From the NCBI GenBank assembly GCA_021741285.1, contig JAIOYD010000035.1:1-9812 (forward strand): a stretch of DNA of 9,812 nucleotides. The letters run 5' to 3'. The position numbers were made by a program, and so were the translations under genes. The DNA comes from Rickettsiaceae bacterium (lineage in GTDB: Bacteria > Pseudomonadota > Alphaproteobacteria > Rickettsiales > Rickettsiaceae). This document shows positions 1-6,512 of the stretch, in pieces. Every line of letters starts with the position of its first letter. Positions within the stretch are counted from its first letter, which is position 1. Under the pieces are notes generated by a model. It ran no database searches, was not told the origin of the DNA, and was given only the letters and a program-made list of their open reading frames with translations.

Positions 1-38
1 ACTTTAATTAATAAAATACACATGTCTTATCATCATAG

Positions 39-61
39 TTAAATTGGTTTGTCCAATTTAA
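39..61. terminator. Hairpin downstream of the glycosylase gene (possible weak terminator)
   Basis: A perfect 9-bp inverted repeat (TTAAATTGG, 5-base loop, CCAATTTAA) lies about 18 bases beyond the stop codon of the minus-strand uracil-DNA glycosylase gene. No U-tract follows it on either strand, so it is not a classical intrinsic terminator. It could stabilise the 3' end of the transcript. The stem is AT-rich and may be chance. Confidence 0.3.
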
Positions 62-65
62 GGGG

Positions 66-99
66 ACTATAATTAGTATTATAGTAATTTTTTTATTTT
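66..99 (+). terminator. Putative rho-independent terminator, plus strand
   Basis: A perfect 8-bp stem (ACTATAAT, loop TAGT, ATTATAGT, positions 66-85) is followed on the plus strand by AATTTTTTTATTTT. The T-tract lies on the plus-strand side only. It would therefore stop transcription entering from a gene left of the window, converging on the minus-strand glycosylase gene, whose stop codon (79-81) sits inside the hairpin. The stem has only two G-C pairs, so strength is uncertain. Confidence 0.4.
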
Positions 100-894
100 C
101 AATAAATCAAACCAAGTAGCCTTTTTTTGCATAGGTTGACGTAATAGATAAGCTGGGTGGAACAAGGCGGTGGTAACTATTGGCTCGCTTAAATATTGAT
201 TGGTATAAGAATAATTATTTTGCCTGATTTGTGTAATACCTTCATTTTTGCCAAGCAAAGAAATGGTGGCTGTGTTACCAACCAGAATTATAAGTTTTGG
301 TTTAATTAATGCAATGTGCTTTTCAACGAACGGTTTGCAGATGTTAATCTCATCATTTGTTGGTCTACGGTTTGCTGGTGGACGCCAGAAGATTGTATTG
401 GTGATGTATGCATTTTGTGTGCGGGTGATTCCGATTGTGTTGAGCATACTATCTAGCAGTTTGCCGCTTTCACCACAAAATGGAATTCCTTGTTTATCTT
501 CTGTTGATCCTGGGGCTTCTCCTATAATTAAGATTTTAGCGTTTGGATTACCATCTGCAAATACCGTATTATGAGCAAATTGTTTTAGCTCGCAACCTTG
601 AAAATTTTCTACATATCCTTTGAGATCTGCAAGAGTGTTTGCTTTATCAGCTAGTTGCCTTGCTTCTAGGTATGCTGGGTTATTGCTAGGATTTAAAAAT
701 TCTTTTTGTTGTGTAGTCATTTTTATGTTTTTTATTAATGGGGGATTGATAGTTTGGAGCGTATTAGGTTCATTTTTAGCTAGGGCATGGTATATAAGAG
801 AATTTTTGCTATCTTTTTGAGTAGAACAGTAATATCCTACTCCCATTGAATTCAACCAATTAAGATGTCCGAGTTTTTGTTGTAAATTTTTCAT
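79..894 (-). CDS. Family-4 (Udg-type) uracil-DNA glycosylase
   Basis: This 271-residue protein is predicted to excise uracil from DNA as the first step of base-excision repair in the cytoplasm. Visible family-4 motifs are GEAPG (residues 125-129) with TED just after it, [11 protein letters not shown] (138-148, usually PFVG), [10 protein letters not shown] (170-179) and FHPAYLLR (245-252) with the active-site-loop His246. The four Fe-S cysteines of the classical family map to positions 101, 104, 170 and 186. Here only C101 and C186 remain, and the other two are Lys104 and Trp170. I believe the Trp form is common in alphaproteobacterial members. The roughly 90-residue N-terminal extension before the catalytic core begins with a helix-like [12 protein letters not shown] segment that resembles alphaproteobacterial homologues, which supports the ATG at 894. 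No clear Shine-Dalgarno site is seen. The gene is divergent from rluD, only 16 bp away. Confidence 0.9.
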   Translation of the reverse strand: MKNLQQKLGHLNWLNSMGVGYYCSTQKDSKNSLIYHALAKNEPNTLQTINPPLIKNIKMTTQQKEFLNPSNNPAYLEARQLADKANTLADLKGYVENFQGCELKQFAHNTVFADGNPNAKILIIGEAPGSTEDKQGIPFCGESGKLLDSMLNTIGITRTQNAYITNTIFWRPPANRRPTNDEINICKPFVEKHIALIKPKLIILVGNTATISLLGKNEGITQIRQNNYSYTNQYLSEPIVTTALFHPAYLLRQPMQKKATWFDLLKIKKLL

Positions 895-910
895 ATATTA
901 GTTAATTTTA

Positions 911-1870
911 ATGCCCAAGTACGTATACACAATACCAGATTATTTAGATAAACAAAGATTAGATAAAGCTTTAACTGATTTATACACCGAATCATCGCGT
1001 AGCCAGATTCAAAAAGCAATAAAAAATGAAAAAGTAATACTTAATGGTAGAATTATTTCTAACTTATCTGAAAAAATTAGAGAAAATGATAATGTAGAAT
1101 TGATTCTTGAAGAAGAAGTTTCGGCAAGTATATTGCCAGCAAATATCCCTCTCGATATAATTTATGAAGATCAGGACCTAATAGTGATAAATAAAAGCTC
1201 TACTATGACTGTTCATCCAGGAGCTGGAGATCATAGAGAGACTCTTGTAAACGCTTTATTATATCATACTAATTCGTTGTCAGATATTGGAGGGGAAATT
1301 AGGCCAGGGATTGTTCATCGTTTAGATAAAACTACTTCAGGTCTAATGGTGGTAGCAAAAAATAATAGAGTGCATGCTCATTTAGCTGCGCAAATCAGCA
1401 CTAGTGAATTAATCCGTCGATACAGAGCTTTAGTATGGGGAGTAGTTAAGCCTGTAGCAGGCATAATAAATATTCCTTTGGGCAGAAATCGTCTAGACCG
1501 CAAAAAAATGAGTACTGTCAAAAATGGTGGGAAAGTGGCGATAACTCACTACAAAACGATTGAAGTGTTGCATAACGGATTGTTTAGTCTTGTTGAGTGC
1601 CAACTAGAAACTGGCCGGACTCACCAAATCCGAGTGCATTTAAGTCACGGAGGACACTCTATTGTAGGTGATCAAACTTATGGCAATAATGCAAGAAAAA
1701 TACAGGGAAGCCCAGAATATCTACAAGAAGAGTTGAAGAAAATGAATCATCAAGCACTGCATTCTTTCTACATCAGCTTTATACATCCTGTTAGTGGAAT
1801 TAGGATAGAGTTTGAAAAGGAGTTGCCTGCAGATTATAATCACTTATTAGAAGTAATTCGTAAATATTAA
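911..1870 (+). CDS. rluD: 23S rRNA pseudouridine synthase, RluD type
   Basis: This 319-residue protein has the RluA/RluD layout. An S4 RNA-binding domain covers about residues 14-75, with the RLDKAL and SRSQIQKAIKN elements. The catalytic domain follows, with GIVHRLDKTTSGLMVVAK at 133-150; Asp139 is the expected nucleophile. The LETGRTHQIRVHL motif (232-244) and GDQTYG (253-258) complete the active site. The VHPGAG element (101-106) and overall length fit RluD, which isomerises the uridines of helix 69 (1911, 1915, 1917 in E. coli numbering), better than RluC. That assignment is inferred from motifs. The usual NKPAGMVVHPG stretch reads NKSSTMTVHPG here. The gene opens a same-strand run ending in dapB. 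Its ATG is 16 bp from the divergent glycosylase start, so any promoter must lie inside that gene. Confidence 0.92.
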   Translation: MPKYVYTIPDYLDKQRLDKALTDLYTESSRSQIQKAIKNEKVILNGRIISNLSEKIRENDNVELILEEEVSASILPANIPLDIIYEDQDLIVINKSSTMTVHPGAGDHRETLVNALLYHTNSLSDIGGEIRPGIVHRLDKTTSGLMVVAKNNRVHAHLAAQISTSELIRRYRALVWGVVKPVAGIINIPLGRNRLDRKKMSTVKNGGKVAITHYKTIEVLHNGLFSLVECQLETGRTHQIRVHLSHGGHSIVGDQTYGNNARKIQGSPEYLQEELKKMNHQALHSFYISFIHPVSGIRIEFEKELPADYNHLLEVIRKY

Positions 1871-1910
1871 TAGGAAACACACCTTGTGTTTTAAAAAATT
1901 GTATAGAAAA

Positions 1911-2654
1911 ATGAATATAATTAAATTTGTTAGCTTAGTTACTTTATTATTTTTTATGAGCTCCTGCTTTGAAAAGCAAGATCAAGACCTGTGGATCGTT
2001 GCTACAAGTCCAGATAATCCCCCTTATGAACATATAAAGGAAGGAGAGATTGAAGGATTTGATATTGATTTGATGATAGCTATAGGGCAACATTTGGGTA
2101 AAAATATCGAGTTTAAGAACATGGAGTTTCATGGACTTATAGCTGCGCTGGCAACTAGGAATGTTGATATGGTAATAGCTGGCATGTCCATAACTCCCGA
2201 AAGGCTTTCTAAGGTAGATTTTTCTGTACCTTATACTGAAGCAAGGATTGCTATATTGTTTCGAAAAAGTGATAGTTATAAAGCACTATCGGACTTAAAA
2301 AATAAGATGGTTGGGGCTCAATTAGGAACAATTTGGTCTTTAATAGCACATGATATGTCAATTGATCATTCGTTTAAAACAAAGGCTTTGTCTAGTAATT
2401 TAATGCTTGTTGAAGAGTTAAAAACTGGACGTATTGATGCTGTGGTTATCGAAGAGTCTCAGGCTGATAAATTCACTCAAAAAAACCCTCAATTTTCTAG
2501 TTTTCGCTTACTTAAACAAAGTTCGTCTTTTGCAATAGCTTTACCAAAAGATTCTCCTGAGAAGAAAAGTATTGATCAGGCTATTGAGGCTCTCAGAAAT
2601 AATGGTACTATTAAGTCTCTGAGTAAAAAGTGGGGCTTAGTTGATACAGATTGA
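1911..2654 (+). CDS. Amino-acid ABC transporter substrate-binding lipoprotein (SBP family 3)
   Basis: From the ATG at 1911 this is a 247-residue exported solute-binding protein. A short hydrophobic signal peptide ends in the lipobox-like FMSSC, with Cys19 as the likely lipidated residue. The mature part shows family-3 hallmarks: PPYE (37-40), GFDIDL (49-54), AGMSITPERL (90-99) with the carboxylate-binding Arg98, DFSVPY (103-108) and GRIDAVVIEE (173-182). It should capture an amino acid, probably polar or basic, for an ABC importer, but no permease or ATPase gene lies nearby. A TTG at 1884 is an alternative start: it has AGGAAA eight bases upstream and would add a positively charged n-region (CFKKLYRK). 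The ATG at 1911 lacks a good ribosome site, so the start is unsettled. The 3' end overlaps the next gene by 14 bp. Confidence 0.88.
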   Translation: MNIIKFVSLVTLLFFMSSCFEKQDQDLWIVATSPDNPPYEHIKEGEIEGFDIDLMIAIGQHLGKNIEFKNMEFHGLIAALATRNVDMVIAGMSITPERLSKVDFSVPYTEARIAILFRKSDSYKALSDLKNKMVGAQLGTIWSLIAHDMSIDHSFKTKALSSNLMLVEELKTGRIDAVVIEESQADKFTQKNPQFSSFRLLKQSSSFAIALPKDSPEKKSIDQAIEALRNNGTIKSLSKKWGLVDTD

Positions 2655-3114
2655 GGAGTTTAAAAAAGCGGTAGGTAAATTCCCAACAGGAGTATGTGTT
2701 ATAACGACTTCCTTTAATAGCTTGTTATGGGGGTTTACTGCCAATTCTTTTGTTTCAGTATCTCTTTCGCCTCCTCTAGTTTCGTTTTGTTTAAATAAAA
2801 AAGCTGGTAGTTTCGATGCCTTCCTTGGTTCTAAATATTTTTCAATAAATATACTTGCAAGTAATCAACAAGAAATTGCTAAGCAGTTTTCTCAGAGAAG
2901 TTCTGATAAATTTGCGAATGTTGATTATCAGTTAGGTGTTGAATCGAAAACCCCTTTGCTAATTGGGGGCTCAAGTTTTATTCAGTGCAAAAAATTTAAA
3001 GAAGTGGAGTGCGGTGATCATTTTATTTTTATAGGTGAGGTAGTTCAAATAGCTATTGATGAAAGCAAATCACCCCTTTTATATTTTGCAAAATCATATA
3101 GAGAAATGAAATGA
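2641..3114 (+). CDS. Flavin reductase-like FMN-binding domain protein
   Basis: This 157-residue protein is a short, single-domain member of the flavin reductase/DIM6-NTAB family. The N-terminal FKKAVGKFPTGVCVITT (7-23) is the family's opening signature. GFTANSFVSVSLSPPLVSFCLN (31-52, described here by its ends GFTAN and CLN) forms the FMN-binding core, FSINILASNQQ (67-77) is the second conserved strand, and CGDHFIFIGEV (124-134) carries the conserved His127. Such proteins reduce free flavin with NAD(P)H, often for a partner oxygenase. No partner is present here, so the role is open. The start is TTG at 2641, inside the previous gene, after a GTGGGG stretch. ATT at 2650 is a less likely alternative. 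It overlaps dapB by four bases (ATGA), a sign of translational coupling. Confidence 0.85.
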   Translation: MIQIEEFKKAVGKFPTGVCVITTSFNSLLWGFTANSFVSVSLSPPLVSFCLNKKAGSFDAFLGSKYFSINILASNQQEIAKQFSQRSSDKFANVDYQLGVESKTPLLIGGSSFIQCKKFKEVECGDHFIFIGEVVQIAIDESKSPLLYFAKSYREMK

Positions 3115-3863
3115 CAATTATAAAAATTGCTTTGAATGGTGCTTTTGGTAAGATGGGTAAAGCAGTTGAAGCTTTAATAGATAACGAATTAGGGGGTTAT
3201 GAATTAGTGTCTAAAGTTGGGAGTACGTGTACACAGCAACAACTGGATGAGGCTTGTAAGCTTTGTGACGTAATGATTGATTTCTCTAGCCCCAATAGCA
3301 TAGAAGCAATTACTGATGCGGCAGGTAGAAATAATTCTTGTCTAATAGTAGGCACTACTGGACTTAAGCCAAAGCATATTGAGTTCCTTAAATCTCTTGC
3401 AACAAAAACAGCTGTTCTTTATGCAGCTAATACTAGTTTGGGAGCAAATTTAATTGCTGATTTATCGGCTAGGGCAGCAATAGTATTAAATCAGTATGAT
3501 GTAGAAATTGTAGAAGCTCATCATCGATTTAAAAAAGATGCTCCGTCAGGAACAGCTCTTATGATTGGTAAAAAAATTGCCGATGTTAAAGGAATTGATT
3601 TTGAAAAAAATGCAGTCTTTGACCGCTCTGCTAAAGGTGCACGTGAAGATAATGAGATGAGTTTCTCTTCCATCAGAGGGGGCGGAATATTCGGTGAGTG
3701 TGAGGTTATTTTTGCAGGGCAATACGAAGTAGTATCAATTAGTTGCCGTGCTCTTTCACGAGATGCTTTTGCTGAAGGGGCTCTCGTTGCAGCTAAGTGG
3801 CTGGTTAATCAAAAGCCAGGATTATACTCAATGAAAGATGTTCTCGGGCTCCATGCGCTATAA
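3111..3863 (+). CDS. dapB: 4-hydroxy-tetrahydrodipicolinate reductase
   Basis: DapB reduces hydroxy-tetrahydrodipicolinate with NAD(P)H in the cytoplasm, a step toward meso-diaminopimelate for peptidoglycan and toward lysine. The 250-residue product has the Rossmann nucleotide loop NGAFGKMGKAV (9-19), IVGTTGL (79-85), and the catalytic signature EAHHRFKKDAPSGTA (135-149) with His137/His138, Lys141 and the SGT that grips the substrate carboxylate. It is shorter than the E. coli enzyme (273), mainly in the region after the first beta-alpha-beta unit. There the segment ELVSKVGS lacks the acidic-basic pair seen in E. coli, so cofactor preference may differ (inference). It is the last gene of the run and starts within the stop of the flavin reductase-like gene (ATGA). 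Its presence suggests the cell still makes its own diaminopimelate. Confidence 0.95.
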   Translation: MTIIKIALNGAFGKMGKAVEALIDNELGGYELVSKVGSTCTQQQLDEACKLCDVMIDFSSPNSIEAITDAAGRNNSCLIVGTTGLKPKHIEFLKSLATKTAVLYAANTSLGANLIADLSARAAIVLNQYDVEIVEAHHRFKKDAPSGTALMIGKKIADVKGIDFEKNAVFDRSAKGAREDNEMSFSSIRGGGIFGECEVIFAGQYEVVSISCRALSRDAFAEGALVAAKWLVNQKPGLYSMKDVLGLHAL

Positions 3864-3888
3864 CGCTACAAATATTTTTAAAATTACT

Positions 3889-3909
3889 ACAAAATGCTTG
3901 TGTTTTTTT
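3889..3909 (+). terminator. Weak terminator candidate after dapB
   Basis: A short stem (ACAA, 5-base loop, TTGT, 3889-3901) is followed by G and seven T's (3903-3909), about 25 bases past the dapB stop. The T-tract is good but the stem is only four pairs plus a possible G-U, so termination here would be inefficient. It separates the dapB run from the tRNA-nfu unit. Confidence 0.25.
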
Positions 3910-3940
3910 GGGAATTATTCTACTGTGTCATGCGACTTAA

Positions 3941-3970
3941 TCTACATAAGTTTTAGGTTATCACTATAGA
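3941..3970 (+). promoter_or_regulatory. Candidate promoter for tRNA-Leu
   Basis: TCTACA (3941-3946, four of six matches to TTGACA) is followed after 18 bp by TATAGA (3965-3970, close to TATAAT). The predicted start would fall about eight bases before the mature tRNA 5' end, a usual arrangement for a tRNA with a short leader removed by RNase P. AT-rich background makes chance matches likely. Confidence 0.35.
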
Positions 3971-3984
3971 TGTTAGTGGTTAGT

Positions 3985-4069
3985 GCCCGCGTGATGGAAT
4001 GGTAGACATAATAGACTTAAAATCTGTGGAGCCTAGCTCGTGCCGGTTCGAGTCCGGCCGCGGGTACCA
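3985..4069 (+). tRNA. tRNA-Leu (anticodon UAA)
   Basis: An 85-nt class II tRNA can be folded by hand. The acceptor stem is GCCCGCG/CGCGGGT (first pair G-U), with discriminator A and an encoded CCA (4067-4069). The D-stem is ATG/CAT. The anticodon stem ATAGA/TCTGT closes loop CTTAAAA, with anticodon TAA at 4018-4020. A long variable arm has stem GAGC/GCTC (4029-4039). The T-stem GCCGG/CCGGC closes loop TTCGAGT. The long variable arm and UAA anticodon identify leucine, reading UUA and probably UUG. It resembles the E. coli leucine UAA tRNA closely at the acceptor and D-arm. It sits 26 bp before the nfu gene. Confidence 0.97.
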
Positions 4070-4095
4070 TTTCTAATTATATTAGTAGAATCATT

Positions 4096-4662
4096 ATGTT
4101 TATTCAGACTGAAGAAACCCCAAACCCAAATGCTCTAAAATTTTTACCAGGTTTAGAAATTAGTCCAGAGGGACCGATTTTTCTAAATAGTTTTGAAGAA
4201 GCTCTTCAAAGAAGCAACTTGGCGGCTAAAATTTTTCAAGTTGGTAGCGTTGAAGCAGTCTTTTATGGCAAAGAATTCATTACTGTTACTAAATCAGAGC
4301 AATCAGAGTGGTCGCTATTAAAACCAGAAATATTGATGGTCGTTATGGATCATCTCGTTGCGGGTCTACCTGTGTTTGATCAACCTCAAAATATTTTTAA
4401 AGATATAGATACAGATGGTATGTCTGATATCGAAAAACAAATAATAGAAATTATTGAAACAAGGGTTAGGCCTTCGGTTGCTATGGACGGAGGAGATATT
4501 GTTTATCAAGGATTCGAAGATGGGATTGTGTATCTGCAATTGCGGGGTGCATGTTCTGGTTGTCCTAGCTCCTCAGTTACTCTCAAAAGTGGCATTGAAT
4601 CGATGCTTCAACACTTTGTGCCCGAAGTCAAAGGTGTTAAAGCAGTGGAAGAACAATACTAA
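4096..4662 (+). CDS. Nfu iron-sulfur cluster carrier (Nfu_N plus NifU C-terminal domain)
   Basis: This 188-residue protein matches the two-domain NFU1-type layout. The N-terminal Nfu_N domain (about 1-88) opens with the signature TEETPNPNALKFLPG (5-19). A linker of about 20 residues leads to the NifU-like C-terminal domain (about 110-186), with VRPSVAMDGGDI (124-135) and the cluster-binding CSGC (Cys153, Cys156). These proteins carry a [4Fe-4S] cluster, bridged between subunits by the CxxC motif, to client enzymes such as lipoate synthase and aconitase-type proteins. The N-terminal domain differs from the degenerate A-type domain of E. coli NfuA, so I give no symbol. The ribosome site before the ATG is poor. 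With only 26 bp after the tRNA, the gene may be transcribed from the tRNA promoter. Confidence 0.93.
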   Translation: MFIQTEETPNPNALKFLPGLEISPEGPIFLNSFEEALQRSNLAAKIFQVGSVEAVFYGKEFITVTKSEQSEWSLLKPEILMVVMDHLVAGLPVFDQPQNIFKDIDTDGMSDIEKQIIEIIETRVRPSVAMDGGDIVYQGFEDGIVYLQLRGACSGCPSSSVTLKSGIESMLQHFVPEVKGVKAVEEQY

Positions 4663-4676
4663 AGAAGCGCTATAGC

Positions 4677-4694
4677 AAATCAACCATTTGATTT
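4677..4694 (+). terminator. Hairpin after nfu (possible terminator)
   Basis: A perfect 7-bp stem AAATCAA / TTGATTT with loop CCAT begins 14 bases past the nfu stop codon. The sequence that follows (ATTATAG) has no real T-tract, so intrinsic termination would be weak, and it may mainly protect the 3' end. It lies between nfu and the promoter of the next cassette. Confidence 0.3.
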
Positions 4695-4725
4695 ATTATA
4701 GTTGAAAAAGATCTGGTCAATTGAG

Positions 4726-4754
4726 TAGACCAAGCATAACCAATTGCTTATACT
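4726..4754 (+). promoter_or_regulatory. Candidate promoter of the toroid/ATP-grasp cassette
   Basis: TAGACC (4726-4731, four of six matches to TTGACA), a 17-bp spacer and TATACT (4749-4754, five of six) would start transcription near 4761, about 24 bases before the ATG at 4785. The inverted repeat AAGCA-N8-TGCTT (4732-4749) fills the spacer. The palindrome TCAATTGA (4717-4724) lies just upstream and shares its CAATTG core with 4741-4746, so repressor control is possible. This is pattern-based inference only. Confidence 0.4.
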
Positions 4755-4784
4755 CTTTATCATTATAGTCAAAGACGTGGTGAT

Positions 4785-6509
4785 ATGGAGAAAGAGAAAA
4801 TTTGGTTCAATCATATTGATTTTAATTTGCAACCGAAGCTTCAGAAGAGTGATTTTGAAACATTAGAGCAAGTTTTATTTGAGTCATTAAAGAGTAAAAA
4901 TTTCAATCCTCAGAATCGCGTAATTGAAGATCATACTCCAAGAATGCTTTTTTTGAGTGTTGCACCTACAAATATTACAGCAACAGTTTTTTGTGAAGGT
5001 AGCTTCGGCGTGCTTAACGCCCTAGAAATTTTGTTCGCGAGATTTTTAGAAAATTTTACCGATCATCAAGCAGAGGATCTTGTAATAAAGCTAGATATTG
5101 TTACAAATGTAATAGAGCTTAAAGACTGCGTTGCTGATAGCAGATATCCTCTAGAAAGAGGTTTGCACGGCATTGCTTTTGCAGCTGAATATAATCTTGC
5201 TATTTTACCGGAGCAAATTGCTTATAACTTCTTGCTAGATGATAACTTAGAACTATATTTTAATAGAACTTATAATTACCTTGAAAATAACCCTTTAGAG
5301 GCAAGTAAGTTTTTTGAAGTAGCAAATAGTAAGAAATTTACGGTTTATCTTTTTGAAACCGAAGGGTTTTTAGTAGAGAAGAAAAAGCTACATTTGCTTT
5401 ATAGAGGGCAAAAAATCTACAATAAATTTGATATACAAGACCTAAAACAATCAATAAAACTTGCAGCCACTTATCTCAATGGGGCAGTTGGTACTTCTGG
5501 TAGATTTGATTACTCTTATTATGCTGATGCGAATCGTAGCATGAAAGACTATAGCGTGCTAAGACATGCTGGCACCATTTTTTCAATGGCGGAATATTAT
5601 GAGGTTTTTAAAGATACCAGTATATTACCTCCGATAAAAAGAGCTCTCTCTTACATGATAAGGTTTTTTGTGCCAGCGATTGAAAATCCTAATACAATAT
5701 GTTTACTGGAACGTGGTTCTATTAAATTAGGAGGAAATGGCTTAGCGATACTAGCTATTGCAAAATATACACAGGTAACAAAGGATAGTTCTTATATACC
5801 TATTATGAAAAGAGCCTGTGAATGGATTTTAGAAAAAATGAATCAGGATGGTAGTTTTCCTGGTCATATACAATATTACCCTAAGGGAAACTACAAGAAT
5901 ATGATTTCTGATTATTACCCTGGGGAGGCAATTTATGGTTTGATGCTTGCCAATAAAATAGCACCAGATAAAAGATTTGTTGAAGCTTCATATAAAATTG
6001 CCAAATGGTTAATTAATACTAGGGACGGTAACAAAACTGTTCGTGAGTTACAGCATGATCATTGGTTGCTTTATGGTTTGAATGAACTCCACCGTGCAAA
6101 ACAAGATCCACAATTCGTTGAGCATGTTGCCAAAATATGCAATTCAATAATGAATAAACAAAACCTACTAGTAAAATATCCTGATTATTTTGGAAGCTTT
6201 TATTCTGGGGATCCTAGGTCAACCCCTGCAGCTACCAGAAGTGAAGGTTTACTAGCAGCGTACAAACTAATAAGGGATTATGGTGATAATGAGCAGCTAG
6301 CTTTATCCATTATGGAGTGTGCAAAACGTACAATAGGCTTTCAGTTGCGTACACAATACACCGAACTTACCACAATGTATTTAGCAGTTAGAAAGAAGGC
6401 TTATGGTGGCTTTCGTGGTAGTATTAATACGCATGAGATCAGAATAGATTATGTTCAGCATAACTTGTCGTCATTGCTTGCGTTATATCAAATTATGAGG
6501 GAAAAGTAG
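4785..6509 (+). CDS. Uncharacterised protein: possible AMMECR1-like N-terminal part and alpha/alpha-toroid-like C-terminal part
   Basis: I do not recognise a named family for this 574-residue protein. No signal peptide or membrane segment is visible, so it should be cytoplasmic. Residues about 50-165 weakly recall AMMECR1-type domains: a strand-like LVIKLDIVTNVIEL (99-112), then ERGLHGIAF (124-132) and LAILPEQI (138-145). Residues about 220-570 look like repeated helical hairpins of an alpha/alpha toroid (six-hairpin glycosidase, epimerase or LanC-like fold). The conserved-looking loops are VLRHAGTIFSMAEYYE (258-273), KLGGNGLAILAIAKY (314-328), DGSFPGH (355-361), DYYPGEAIYGL (376-386), HDHWLLYGLNEL (424-435), TRSEGLLAAY (484-493) and YGGFRGS (540-546) with RIDYVQHNLSSLLA (553-566). 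Many of these carry His, Glu or Asp as in catalytic toroids. The next gene, an ATP-grasp ligase, starts three bases after the TAG stop and in the same frame, so the two probably act together. Function is unknown. Confidence 0.8.
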   Translation: MEKEKIWFNHIDFNLQPKLQKSDFETLEQVLFESLKSKNFNPQNRVIEDHTPRMLFLSVAPTNITATVFCEGSFGVLNALEILFARFLENFTDHQAEDLVIKLDIVTNVIELKDCVADSRYPLERGLHGIAFAAEYNLAILPEQIAYNFLLDDNLELYFNRTYNYLENNPLEASKFFEVANSKKFTVYLFETEGFLVEKKKLHLLYRGQKIYNKFDIQDLKQSIKLAATYLNGAVGTSGRFDYSYYADANRSMKDYSVLRHAGTIFSMAEYYEVFKDTSILPPIKRALSYMIRFFVPAIENPNTICLLERGSIKLGGNGLAILAIAKYTQVTKDSSYIPIMKRACEWILEKMNQDGSFPGHIQYYPKGNYKNMISDYYPGEAIYGLMLANKIAPDKRFVEASYKIAKWLINTRDGNKTVRELQHDHWLLYGLNELHRAKQDPQFVEHVAKICNSIMNKQNLLVKYPDYFGSFYSGDPRSTPAATRSEGLLAAYKLIRDYGDNEQLALSIMECAKRTIGFQLRTQYTELTTMYLAVRKKAYGGFRGSINTHEIRIDYVQHNLSSLLALYQIMREK

Positions 6510-6512
6510 TTA

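Noticed and set aside
248..574. Plus-strand open frame of 108 codons
   Set aside because: It lies wholly inside the minus-strand uracil-DNA glycosylase gene, whose motifs are clear. It shows no domain of its own.
620..820. Plus-strand open frame of 66 codons
   Set aside because: It is antisense to the glycosylase N-terminal region, with hydrophobic content that comes from the complement of A-rich codons.
1947..2132. Minus-strand open frame of 61 codons
   Set aside because: It is antisense to the substrate-binding protein and has no ribosome site or recognisable motif.
4454..4675. Plus-strand open frame of 73 codons in another phase
   Set aside because: It overlaps the NifU C-terminal domain, including the CxxC region, and the nfu frame explains the conservation.
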